Shown here one piece after another: positions 14,865 through 27,032 of a stretch of 64,000 nt of DNA (position 1 is its first letter; each line of letters starts with the position of its first letter). The notes under the pieces are model-generated. The model was given only the letters and a program-made list of their open reading frames with translations, was not told the origin of the DNA and ran no database searches. Origin of the DNA: Sipunculus nudus. Taxonomy: Eukaryota > Annelida > Sipuncula > Golfingiida > Sipunculidae. Position numbers and translations under genes: made by a program. The stretch is taken from assembly GCA_026874595.1 (NCBI GenBank), contig CM049307.1:34450862-34514861 (forward strand). The letters run 5' to 3'.

Positions 14865-16024
14865 AACTAGAATACGTGTATCCACCAAAATCAGAGAAGG
14901 ACAGGTGAAGTGAGGCATGGATTGAGTGGCAAGGGGAAATAGAGTTACATGTGTTACATATTAGAATGGACCTCTGCCACATAAACATGATTGTAGGTGG
15001 CGCCACCTGTTATTTGAACGAGAAACTATCCAAGATGTATACACATGCAAAATTTCATGTGGAAAAGTCAAACCAGGATATGAGTGATTTTATCCCACAG
15101 CAAACAAACAGATGGACGCTGTGCAAAAATGGCTGCAGGTGGTGCCACCATTTTTGTGTATGTTATAAAGCTATCCAAGGGCTACATTTGTGTAAAATTT
15201 TTTTCTTGGTTGGTTGAACGAGTCCTGATATATAAGCATGGATGTCTACAGCGTGAATGTGAATGTAGGTGGCGCCACCTGTCATAAAATCAAGAAAGCT
15301 CCGGGATGTATATGCATGTTACATTTCAGGTAATTTGGTCAAACCACTGCAGAGATATGAGTGATTTTAACCTAAGGCAGACAAACAGATGGACACTGTG
15401 CAAAAATAGCTGCAGGTGGTGCCACCATTTTTGTGTATGTTATAAAGCTATCCAAGGGCTACATTTGTGTAAAATTTTTTTCTTGGTTGGTTGAACGAGT
15501 CCGGATATATAAGCATGGATGTCTACAGCATGAACGTGAATGTAGGTGGTGCCACCTGGCATAAAATCAAGAAAGCTATCTCGGATGTATACGCCTGCCG
15601 AATTTTAGGTGAATTAGTCAAACCACTGCAGAGATATGAGTGATTTTAACCCAAAACAGATGAACAGATGGACACTGTGCAAACATGGTTGCAGGTGGTG
15701 TTGTTGCAACCTTTTGTTGTGTATGTTATAAAGCTATCCCAGGGCTACATTTGTGTAAAAAATTTTTTCCTGATCGGTCAAACGGTTCCCGAGATATATG
15801 GGTTTATGTGTGGAAACAGACGCACAAACGGACGCTGGGCAGAGAGGAAAGGTCAGAGGTCAAGATCACTTGGTTAGGCACCAGTTCACATGTGACCCTA
15901 TAATTTGTGTAAGTTTCGGAAAAATCTGTCCAGTAGTCTCAGAGGAGTTCTCCGGAAACGAACGCGGCGGCGGCGGAACCCGATCAAAAACATAGTATCC
16001 GCAAAACTTCGTTTTGGCGGATAC
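14865..16024. mobile_element. Family B element, copy 1 (internal tandem repeat, terminal hairpin)
   Basis: It starts at CTAGAATACG and GTATCCACCAAAA (14878) and ends at TTTTGGCGGATAC (16024), giving 13-base terminal inverted repeats with one mismatch. Inside are about three tandem units of about 275 bases, each with AGGTGGCGCCACCT (14995-15008, 15267-15280) or a variant, ACAAACAGATGGACGCTGTG, and GGCTACATTTGTGTAAAA. Before the end is a CpG-rich GAACGCGGCGGCGGCGGAAC. The last 30 bases (15995-16024) form a hairpin, GTATCCGCAAAAC against GTTTTGGCGGATAC, with loop TTC. No transposase is seen. Architecture resembles tandem-repeat non-autonomous elements of bivalves (pearl-like or Helitron-related), but that assignment is inference. 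Confidence 0.75.
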
Positions 16025-19007
16025 AATGATATTGGATTGATTTATAAGATTTCGAACTAAAAGTCACAGAGGATAATCAGAGTCAAGGTCAAGGTCAAAG
16101 GTATTATTCAAACTGGTAAAGCATAAAAATAGATATTTTGGGCACTACACTTCCATATATTATTTCAATATGTTTTTGATATTGACCCAACGAAATAGTC
16201 ATCTACTGAAGGTCCCAATGATGAACAAGGTCAAGCTCGACAGTATTAAACATCTTACACTGACAGAATAACATATTTAAGGAACAATAATTGAATAATT
16301 CCAAACAATATAACACTAAGGTACTGTATTGTGGTTTTCAAATGGACAATATGAAATTGATGGTTGTATTATCTGTTACGTACTGCTGACTTTCTCATGT
16401 GAATTATCAAGATACAACAGTACTTTTGAGAAACAAATATGTATAATTAATTTGTGTGGCTAGTAAGAAGGCTTCAAAGATTTCTAAAGTCTTGTTGTTG
16501 AACCTGATACAGAAATATTCATGGCATATTAAACTATTCCAAGTGCCTTATAAATCAGGTCGGGGGTGTAATATTTCCCCCAGCACCATGGGAATGCAAA
16601 TATTGTGTAGGACTCGGATAATAGGGACCAAACACCTCTGAATATAAAAGCCAACACCACAGACTATAATATCAGGGAATGACTGTTGAGTCTGTATCAA
16701 TCAGGAGATTAATAAGACAAGGGAAGAGTTTCACAGCAGTTTCAAGGATATGCTCAAAATGTGCAAAAGGAGAACTTTATCAAGTGTCCAAACAGCTTTA
16801 TACAAAGTCCCCCGTAAGTTATGTATGAAGTCCCCTGTAGTCTGTTATTGATATTATGTGCAATGTGGGCCGAACATCCTGAATTTAGGATACAAATACA
16901 CATCTCCTGGTTGACACAGACGAAACAGTGATTTCCTAATCAGCGGTGGTGCTTGTCTTAAAGTCCAGAGGTGTTTGGTTCAGATAATTGGACATTATCC
17001 TATTCAGTTCTTCAAGATTTTCACATTCTCCACACATCATAAAAATGTGCATACCTATCCTTAATGTACCACACCCATTTGCCTCTGTGCACATGCAGAT
17101 GTGTCTGCTTTGTCGGCCGCCCCTCTTTGTAGCTTTTGCCAGGGAGATTTTGTCAGGGCCTGCAGAATTTTCTTTTCAGCTCTTTCAGCTTTCTGGTGAC
17201 AATAAGAACGATATCTGATTTGTTTCAGGTAAACGTGACAGATATTCAGACAAAGGCTCCAATACTTGAAATGTACCAGGCGCCTGGAATAGTTTAATAT
17301 ATATTTTCCTGTATCAGGATCAACAGTTTTTTTTTATCTTTCATACCATCCACACAAATTGATTTTAAATGTTTGTTTTCACAGTATATACATGTTTGAA
17401 CTTAATACCTGAATATGAGAGAATAAAAATCTGTAAATACAACACATTCAACAATTTTATATGGTAAGATCCATTTGAAAACTAAATTACAGTATCTAAG
17501 TCTAACATGTATTTATTATAGTCCCTGTGTCTTGTTATTTTGGGAATTAAAGAATGTTTAATACTTTTGACCTTGACCTTGATTACTTCTGTGACCTTCA
17601 GGTAATGAATACTTCATTAAGTGAATGTGAAAACCATATAACATAGTATATGACGGTATGGTGCCCCAGGTATCTATTTTTGTATGGTTTACAAGATTGG
17701 TAAATACCCTTTACCTTTGCCTTGATTACCCTGTGTGACCTTCAGGCAACCCCTGATCAGTTGAAATTTACAGAACACATTAAAAATCTTATGGACTGAT
17801 CCAATATCATTTAGTTTGATGCAATAGTTATTAAATCAAAGCATTTTCTTGATTTTAATATTGAAATGGCAGCCATCATGAGTTTTTGGGGTTTGCAGGG
17901 TTGGTAAAATTTGTTACCTACCATTTTTCATGAGCTTATACCTAAAAAAAGGTAAAAACAGGCACTTTCTCAATTTGGGCATTCAATTCCTACGGGAATG
18001 AGATTTTGGTACATGAGCAAATGATACAACTATTAGGCTTGCCTGCCTTCAATGGGGATAGTGGTGGTTATATGTCACCTGGACACAAAAGAAGGCCAGC
18101 TAGATCTCTCTTAAATGAATCAGTGGGATGCCCAGTAAGCTTTACCCAGGATGGGTTGGCCCTAGGCTGCATCAATATAATTTAACAGCATGTTAAAATA
18201 ACTAAAACTTATTAAGTTTCGGGAATTTATCATTTTGTTAAATGTTACTCCATAATAAATAAGATTGAATGAAAAATATATCATTAAAACATCATAATTT
18301 TGAACTTTATTTATGATAAAAAAAAGTTATTTGACTAATTGGAAATTCTTTAAGTTAATAAATAAGTTAATTAATCATATTTTAACTACAAATCCCTTTA
18401 TATTTGAGCAGATCCATTTTTCATTTCAATTGTTTGGATAATAAAAATACTTACTTTTGATTACAAAATAAATACCACTTTTGTTTTGGGGACTCCAAAC
18501 ATACACGTATTATCTAATGATAAATCATGACTGATGGTCTAGAATTAACTAAACTAAATAATTAACAACTATGCAAAGAGAAGAGTAATGAGGAATTGAG
18601 GAAGATGGAAAGCACTGGCTGCTGTGGCTAAAGCATGACATGTACGTAATGGTGGCCAAAAAAGTACACCCGGGACAAGTTTTATGTCAGTATTGAACAA
18701 ATGCCAGTGTGCGTGTGATATGTGCCCATTCCATGTTGATTACAACCAATATCCCAGCACTACATTACGGTGACCTTCAGTCAGACAATCACAAACAACC
18801 CATAAATAGAGAATATTCAGTACAAACAAAGCTGTAAATTTTTTCCCTGTTTTTTTTTGTATTTCAGAAATTCAACTGATTTTAAACAGATTGTAGAATA
18901 ATGTATAGATATTGCCAAAGCAAAACAATTTTTATAGGGGCTATCCTTGTTCATTTTGTCCAGTTAGCATCAGGTAGAATAATTGTTCCTGACAGGGCAT
19001 TCCTAGT
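16025..19007. other. Gene-free stretch, presumed slo intron 1
   Basis: No exon recognised. AGGTCAAGGTCAAAGG-type words at about 16083-16105 and their reverse form GACCTTGACCTTGATT at about 17568, with a second degenerate copy near 17715-17745, suggest an old interspersed repeat. The rest is featureless AT-rich DNA. Confidence 0.5.
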
Positions 19008-19075
19008 TCAGTGGTGGATCCAGAAGTGGTGCACATGTCCATTGGTCTGGACCCCCCACCCCCCACCCCTTTAAG
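19008..19075. mobile_element. Fragment with hAT-like end CAGTGGTGGATCCAG
   Basis: The motif CAGTGGTGGATCCAG followed by a C-rich GGACCCCCCACCCCCC resembles the ends of the insertion at 43299-43504 and of the sequence at 49057. It directly abuts the 40-bp minisatellite, and a second end was not found. Confidence 0.35.
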
Positions 19076-19089
19076 CTGAATTCTTTGAA

Positions 19090-19615
19090 AAATGTATGGT
19101 CTACCTTAGTGGGGTGTGAAATCCTTGGGAAATGATGGTTTACCTTAGTGAGGTTTGATATCTCTGGGAAGTTAATGGTCTATGTTAGTGAGGTATGATG
19201 TCTTTGGAAAGTTGAGGGGCTACCTTAGTGGGGTGTGACATCTTTTGGGAGTTGATGGTCTTATCATGATGAAGTATAATATCACTGGACAGTTGATTGT
19301 CTATCTTGGTAATTATGAAATCTTTGGGAAATAGATGTTCTACCTTTGTGAGGTGAGACATCTTTGGGAAGTTGATGGTCTATGTTTGTGAGGTGTGACA
19401 TCTTTGGAGAGTTGATGATCTTATTTTGGTGAAGTGTGATATCTTTGGGAAGCTAATGGTCTACCGTGGTAATTATGAAATCTTTGGGAAACTTATGGCA
19501 ACATTAGTGAGGTGTGATATCTTTGCAGAGTATTGGTCTACCTTGGTGACTTTGACATATTTGGGAAGTTGATGTCAGTCTTAGTGAGATTTAATATCTT
19601 TTGGAGTGAAGGGAT
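19090..19615. repeat. Minisatellite, 40-bp unit, about 13 copies
   Basis: The unit is approximately GGTCTACCTTAGTGAGGTGT followed by GATATCTTTGGGAAGTTGAT, repeated head to tail with many substitutions. Strong divergence between copies suggests an old array. Confidence 0.85.
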
Positions 19616-21888
19616 TGCATTGATCAATGGAAATAATATCCTTGAGGAGTTGCAAGTTGCAAGGTGGCAACCATTCTTGAGGTTCATCTATCTGACAAAT
19701 CTTACTTATGCTGATACATTAAGCTATTTAGTGACACTTAAATATACTGATTTACTTTTTTAGCAGACCCTAACAATACTTAATAGATGTTTTGATGAAG
19801 CTCTGCAGTACCAAGTTAGTTAAGCTAGAATTGATTTTGCCTTCCTTCATGGAATTTATTTATATTTAAGCTACATACAGAGCTGTAACTATTGATTTTG
19901 ACGCAACAGCAGACACCAGCAATTAGTGGCTCTAGCCTTAAACCTTAGTGTCAGTGGTGGATCGCATCATAAGAACTGTGGGGACACCAGCAGGGGACAG
20001 AAACCTGACTAGGAGAGCCGAAGTTCCTACTCCACAGCCTGCGTTCAGATCCAAAATCAATAATCTGGCCTGGCTCCCGCTAAGCTGCTTGTCAAAACAG
20101 GAGGAAGGTTATATCTGTGGTCCTGGCTGTGCTCAGGAGCTTGGCTTCTTGCCTGTCAGAAACATGTCTATAACAGCCTGTATCAATATAGAAAACCAGC
20201 ATATGATTAATGTCCAGTGTTTTTGTCTGTCTAATATTACATGTAATTGCTGCATCTTAATTGTTTGCGTAGCCAAGCACCAGTGGAGCCCCTGGTGGAA
20301 GCAGCTTGTTTTAATCTTCCAGTGTTCCATCACAGAACTGTCATTCTGTAGTTCCAGGCCTGTTACTGTTACAGATATTTCTAACGATACACCCTCCACT
20401 CCTTAACCTACCCAATAAAACACAGAACATATGTACCCCTCTAGCTGAAGTAATAGATAAACATCTTGTATAACACATGTACTATTAAATAAATTATTTC
20501 ATATTACTAATTGTATGGGCAAATCCACAAATAATCCATCCACAAAAAGCAAGGATTAAATTTTAAATCATATAAATCTAACAGAGTAGCTTGTAAAACC
20601 TGTAAATTAATTTATCACTGTATACTTAATGAAATATAGCATCAAAGGAACTATTTAAAAATGCAGATGTACAAATGAAATAGCAAATTTTACTTGTTTA
20701 CATGACTTTAAAAGTTATATAAAACTAAATACTTCACCTGAATAATCATTTGAAACTTAAATTGCTGCGACATAAACTTTAAAACCAAGGTGATGACAAA
20801 AAGAAAAACATTCATCATTTATACTGATGTCATTCATTAGCTATAAGCCATTTGGCATTAAGGAGAAGAACATGTCAAAAGAATATTACAAAAACATTTA
20901 TCTTCATTTTCTTACTCTAAGGTTCTTCATAAATAACACTGGGACGTTCCATATGTATGATTTATTACATGCATTAACCAAGATCATTATTAATGTACTC
21001 CATCTCTCCCTGTTGTTCTAAACAACGAAATACAAAAATATAATACACACACAGATTAATTAGCTTAAAGAAACAATCTATCAAAAAATACTTCCATCCA
21101 GTGTGAAGCCATATTTTTGTTATTAATGAACTTAATGTGGAATGATAGCCTGTCATTATCCTGTTCATTTATCTGAAACACCAGTGGAAACAAGTAATAC
21201 TGCATAAAAGAAAAATTTCTGGGGCAATTTTTACTGGCCTAATATATGAACTTTCAGACTTTACAAGTACATGTAGTATAAATCTCAGCAATTTAACTAG
21301 GTATATCCCATCTAGATACAATATATTACATTTATTTTCTGGCACCACAATGTATGTTCATGCTTTTGGTTAGACTTTCTTATTTCTAATTTGATGTAAC
21401 ACAAAAAAAGATAAAACCTGTTAATCTGGTAACCTTTTCAATGAAACACTCTGTAATATTCTTAAGTGTATAATAAAGCTCTCCAAACTGCAAATCCTGA
21501 GTAACAGTGATAAAGTTCATCCTTATCAGACAGTGGAAGCACAATAAAACAATATATCAGATAAAGTATTAGTGTTTCCTTTTCATGTATGAAGAAGTCC
21601 TTGGAGTCAAAGATAACTTGCTTGTCACTCTGCAGGTAGACGTCTATGTATTTATATGAAGCAAACATGACTACATGAAACCAAGAAAGGCAATCCCTGC
21701 GCTGTTATCAGGTAAAGTGTCACCCTCCACATTCCAACAATGTAAAAAATCCCCATAAAACATTCTGATAAAATTAAGGCAAAGTATCACCCTCCACAGA
21801 TTAGAATTTTGATCTGGGCCGGTCCAAATCAAAATTTTGATCTGGGCTGGCCCAGTTTTAAATTGGGCCAGATTCTAATCTGGGCCTC

Positions 21889-21962
<74 letters not shown>

Positions 21963-24900
21963 AACAGAAAATTATTATATAGCAACATAAATGCACATAC
22001 AATTAGTTGTATGTCATCAAATCATCATATTCAACAAGTAAGGTCATAAGTCACACCGAAACAGGACATTTATATAACCATACCCATTATTTAAGAAAAA
22101 AACATTAATCTCCCTACTGTGATATGTAAAGCATGATGTCACAATATGAGGTTTGTGGTTTAGAACACCACAGCACATTAACAGATCAGAATACATTGTC
22201 CTTTATACAGTACATACTTTAAACTGCAAAAAGCAATACCTGTCATGGTAAGTTTTTGGAAACTAGGATACATCATTTATTATCATTAACACAAATTTTG
22301 ACAAATACTTATCCAAATAAAAGACTCTGCCGAAGCCTGTGACACCAAATTAACTGAAGCAAAAGTGCCTGTGTCTGAATTTTCATACAGTAATCATAAA
22401 TCTACGATGTTAATAGCTTAAATTTAGGCCTGTAGCTTGTACATTTAATCATAAGAAAAAACATGTTAAAATAATCAGATATAAAGCATTCTCCATGTAA
22501 GCATTACATACATAAAACATCAGTGTTTGTATGTGTAGAACATATGAGAACGGTTTGCATGTACAGTTTTGGAAATAATCCAGCAACCTGCCAGCATGAT
22601 CTAAATCTCGTAGTTCATGCCTAGTCAATAAACTAGCTGGCCACATCGGCAGCTGTTGGTGCAGTTGTTGTGTGGGAGTCTGTTAACTACTAAATTCACT
22701 ATATAATTTTATACTGTGCTGTATTTACACCGGCGTGAAATGAAAAAGGTTGTCAAAAGTCATTCTTATGACAAGTGGGACCTAATGTTCATAAAACAAT
22801 TTTTACAAGTTTCCTTCCCAGCTGAGTGGCTACATTTAAAATATTTTATTTAAAAAATCTCTCAGGTTAAACTGAAAGACAAACTAAACCTAAAAAGGGA
22901 CAAAATCCCAATCAGCCATTCAGAGCTGTTTTTAGAACTATGATAATCTGACAGGCACTACTTCTTCTAAAAATGCTTTAACATTTAAAAATAATTTAAG
23001 TTAAAAAATAATAATCCTTGACTTAAACATGGCTTTTACATATACAAGCATATATACTGTTGTCTCCTTACAATTGTAATCAACATATTTTCCAGAACTG
23101 TTTTAGTGCATATGATAACCTGTTACTAACAATTTATTATGGAGCCAGTTTCAGAATTATGTGAGAAAACAATCTTGATACTTATATTATATGAGTCACA
23201 TTAATGTTACAAAGTGATGCTGCTGATGGTTGATACTGGTGTAAACATAAGCAGTGAGAGTTACAAAGAGACATGCTGATTAAATGTACCCCCAGACCTT
23301 CTTAATATCAAACCAGAAATATTTTACTGCTATGAAGTCTGGACCTAGAGGCCACATATTTTGTATAAAGATTTCTTTTTTTGTAGAGGTAATCACCTTT
23401 TCAATGAGCTGTCTTATCTACTTCTTAATTTAAGTATGTACATCTGCAGAGTTTCATTTGGTTTGGGACTACATGACAGGGCAGTAGCACTCATTTCCTA
23501 TCAGATTAGTTTGCACCCTGGTGTCACCCAGACCTGGTGTCTATTGCACCTGCAGGTCCTGGGTCTGTATTCCTCACCATTGCCAATTCGTCACACTGAG
23601 GAACCCCCAAAGGTGCACTTGTTATTTAGTGATATACAGCTGTGGGGCACAGCCTTCCTGTTAAGCCTGCAGAGCACTCATATTTGGTGGGAGCCAACTG
23701 TGAAGAAGCTCACTGCTCTTCAGTGGAGATTTGACCCCCCCCCCCCCCCAATTGCCTATTTAAGTCTTATGCTCTATTCCAAGACTACAGAAGACAATAA
23801 AAAAGTGTTTTAATCTTCAAGAGCTCTCAGTTCAATGCAGATACAAGAAATGCAAACTTCAAAATAAGGCATACTGTCCATATGACAGAATAATACACAC
23901 ATTTCACTTCAACAATAAACTGATATATGAACAGTAGTTGCATTGAAAGATGTATGAAGAACTGTACTGAAAAGATGCAACAGGAAAAGGAATTTTTTCC
24001 TAAGAATAATATGTTTTATCACATCTCACTGATAAAATAATATTAAATATTTGCAAAAAAAGTACCTAATGAGCAATGTATTGACCTGACCAGGTTCTAA
24101 TGACATTAAATCATGTGTGTATATTTTGTTGTAATGGTTCAATACTAAAAATATTTAGAAGCTGGGATATTGAAAACCATAAAAAGTAAATAATTCTTAA
24201 CTTTAAGTATTGAAATAACTTTTCAACTGACACACATATATATAAGAGTTAACAGGGAAAAGTATGATTTGGTTTTCATTTTCACTGGATATTTGATTTG
24301 TTACTTATACTTCCTAAATCATAAGAGGAACACAGGTATTATCCAATGAAACAGGAAGCATCATTGTTGAGCTGACAGCTGTAATGTCTTATGTAAGGTC
24401 TACTTAGCCAGTTTTAAAAGGCCAGTTCTAACATAATTCAAATCAAACAAACAAGCCTCTGTGTTCCTTTCCACAAAGACACACACATTTAAATTTCATG
24501 TCCATTTCCATTATTCCCCAGTTATGTTTATCTTTGTTATTAACTAACATGGTAATAAAGCTACAGCAGTGTTAAAAATTAAACCTCAATGCCTACTAAA
24601 TGGGATCTCCCATCATGAGACAGCAAGAACAATCTAAACTAATCTACTGTTAACGTTCTGATCCAGTTGTTCAACCAAAGTAACAAACATAAATCACATA
24701 GATCAACCTAAATTCACAGACTGTGTAATTAAACACAAAGTGGGTGATGGAGCAGTTCAAGATGACTGCTTGACTATCAAACCAATCCCTATATTCCTGA
24801 AAAATATAAGGAAAGCCATGCTTTTAAATTATACTTTGAAAAAATTATGATGGCCATGGAGGCCTTGTAGTTGCAGACATGTCAAAATCCCAGCACACAT

Positions 24901-25240
24901 AAAATGAACAGATTTTGAGCATTTGTCTTGTTGTTTACAACATATTGTCATATTTAAACCCTTAAACTTATTAACAATCCACATTTTTTTTATTTTTAAC
25001 TACAAAAGAATAAACATAGTAAATTTGCATCCATTTTCAATATTACTAACAGTGGTGAATGATATCTTTCAAATAAATATACTAAGCTAAACATCAGCTG
25101 AAGAACTTGCATTTGTGGAGGACTTAAAGTCACTGGCCATTATTTCAGGAGAATAAGTGACACTTTTGCCAGCTCAACAGCCATCATTACCGGTATATTA
25201 ACATGGATATGACATGAACTGTTCTTTTCTTTATATGATT
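19616..25240. other. Gene-free stretch, presumed slo intron 1
   Basis: Long open frames at 19948-20406 (+) and 23361-23813 (+) show no domain, have no supporting splice context and start at non-ATG codons or in low-complexity DNA, so I do not call them genes. Apart from the inverted-repeat/microsatellite cluster at 21790-21962 and a C-run at 23737-23749, nothing is recognised. Confidence 0.5.
21790..21962. repeat. Inverted-repeat cluster joined to an (AT)n(GT)n microsatellite
   Basis: Nearly self-complementary words ATTTTGATCTGGGC, GGGCTGGCCCAG, AATTGGGCCAGATT and AATCTGGGCC lie within about 100 bases, then about 22 AT and about 14 GT units (21892-21962). It looks like a short palindromic element with a tail microsatellite. 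Confidence 0.6.
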
Positions 25241-25421
25241 AACAAGTGACCCATGGGTCATGACGCTCAGCTGACTGGGAAGAGATTCACAAAAGGAAAT
25301 TTTATCATCAGAATGGTAGATACCCATTCAACTGAAGCATCAAACAGATTAACCAACAGGCCAAGATTTAGTCTGTATTTATATATCTGAAAAATAGAGA
25401 AAAAATGTGTAAACTTTAAAA
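25241..25421. mobile_element. Possible 5' end of the family A element that ends at 29402
   Basis: AACAAGTGACCCATGGGTCA contains a perfect 14-base palindrome (25247-25260), and it is followed by GACGCTCAGCTGACTGGG. GCTCAGCTGACTG is the reverse complement of CAGTCAGCTGAGC at the 3' end of A2 (29390-29402). A similar 5' motif begins the A3 copy near 49142. This supports ends of one element with B2 inserted in or joined to it. Confidence 0.45.
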
Positions 25422-27032
25422 ACTAGAATACGGGTAGCCGACAAGTGACTACGTGTATCTGCCAAAATCAGAGTGAAAAGAGGCATGGATTGAGTGGCAA
25501 GGGGAAACAGAGTGAGGTATGTTGCATATTAGCATGGATGTCTGCAGCCTAAATGTGTTTGTAGGTTGTGCAACCTACCACAAATCCAGAAAGCTGTCCA
25601 AGTTGTATACATATGCAAAATTTTAGGCAGAAAAGTCAAACCACTACATGGATATGAGTGATTTTAGCCCACGGCAGACAAACAGACAGACGCTGTGCAA
25701 AAATGGTTGCAGTTTTGTGTATGATAAAGACCTATGTGAGATCTAAACACAAGCAGAATTTTGGCCCAATCGGTCAAATGGTTCCTGAGATATTAGCTTG
25801 GATGTGTGCAGCGTTAACTAGAATGTAGGTGGCGCCACCTGTCATAAAATCAAGAAAGCTATCCAGGATGTATAAACCTGCAAAATTTTAGGCAGTTATT
25901 CAAACCACTACAGAGAAATGAGTGATTTTAGGCCACGGCAGACCAACAGACAGAAGCTGTGCAAAATGTGCAAAAATGGTTGCAGGTGGCCCCTCCAGTT
26001 TTGTGTATGATAAAGACCTATGTGAGATCTATACACATGCAAAATTTTGGCCCAATCGTTCAAACAGTTCCTGAGATATGAGCTTGGATGTCTGCAGCAT
26101 AAACTAAAATAAAGGTGGCGCCACCTGTCATAAAATCAAGAAAGCTATCCAGGATGTATAAAACTGCAAAATTTTAGGCAGATATGTCAAACCACTGCCA
26201 AGATGTGAGTGACTTTATTGCACGGCAGACAAACAGACAGACGCTGTGCAAAAATGGTTGCAGGTGGTGCCGCCAGTTTTGTGTATGATAAAGAGCTATG
26301 TTAGATCTATACACATGCAAAATTTTGGCCCGATCGGTCAAATGGTTCCCGAGATATGAGCTTGGATGTCATCAGCGTGGACGTGAATGTAGGTGGTGCC
26401 ACCTGTCATAAAATCAAGAAAGCTATCCAGGATGTATAAAACTGCAAAATTTTAGGCAGATATGTCAAACCACTGCCGAGATATGAGTGACATTATTGCA
26501 CGGCAGACAAACAGACAAACGCTGTGCAAAAATGGTTGCAGGTGGCGCCACCAGTTTAGCGTATGATAAAGAGCTATGTTAGATCTATATACATGCAAAA
26601 TTTTGGCCCAATCGGTCAAACGGTTCCCGAAATATGAGCTTGGATGTCATCAGCATGAATGAGAATGTAGGTGGTGCCACCTGTCATAAAATCAAGAAAG
26701 CTATCCAGGATGTATACGCATGCCGAATTTCAGGTGAATTAGTCAATTCACTGCAGAGATATGAGTGATTTTAACCAAAGGCAGATGAACAGATGGACAC
26801 TGTGCAAACATGGTTACAGGTGGCGCCACCATTTTTTGTGTATGTTATAGAGCTATCCAAGGGCTACATTAGTATAAATTTTATTTCCTGATAATTCAAA
26901 CGGTTCCCGAGATATGAGCTTGGAAAGCTGATAAAATCAAGTCCCAGAGGAGCTCTCTGGAAACGAACGCGGCAACGGCGGAGGAACCCGGTCAAAAACA
27001 TAGTATCCACAAAACTTCGTTTTGGCGGGTAC
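25422..27032. mobile_element. Family B element, copy 2 (five tandem units)
   Basis: The same start (CTAGAATACGG, CTGCCAAAATCAGAG) and end (TTTTGGCGGGTAC) as B1. Tandem units of 276-287 bases are marked by AGGTGGCGCCACCT or AGGTGGTGCCACCT at 25827, 26113, about 26387 and about 26666. They contain CAGACAAACAGACAGACGCT and AAAATTTTGGCCC. The terminal hairpin is kept with one changed base (GTATCCAC). It differs from B1 mainly in unit number, and no protein is encoded. Confidence 0.75.

Noticed and set aside
16083-16105. Nuclear receptor direct-repeat site AGGTCAAGGTCAAAGG
   Set aside because: The same words recur in reverse near 17568 in a repeat-like context, so an old interspersed repeat explains them better than a regulatory site.
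19948-20406. 152-codon plus-strand open frame
   Set aside because: Starts at GTG, no recognised domain, no splice signals in context, and the second half overlaps an equally long frame on the other strand. Most likely chance.
23361-23813. 150-codon plus-strand open frame
   Set aside because: Starts at TTG-type codon, passes through a C-run giving a proline tract, and shows no family resemblance or conserved motif.
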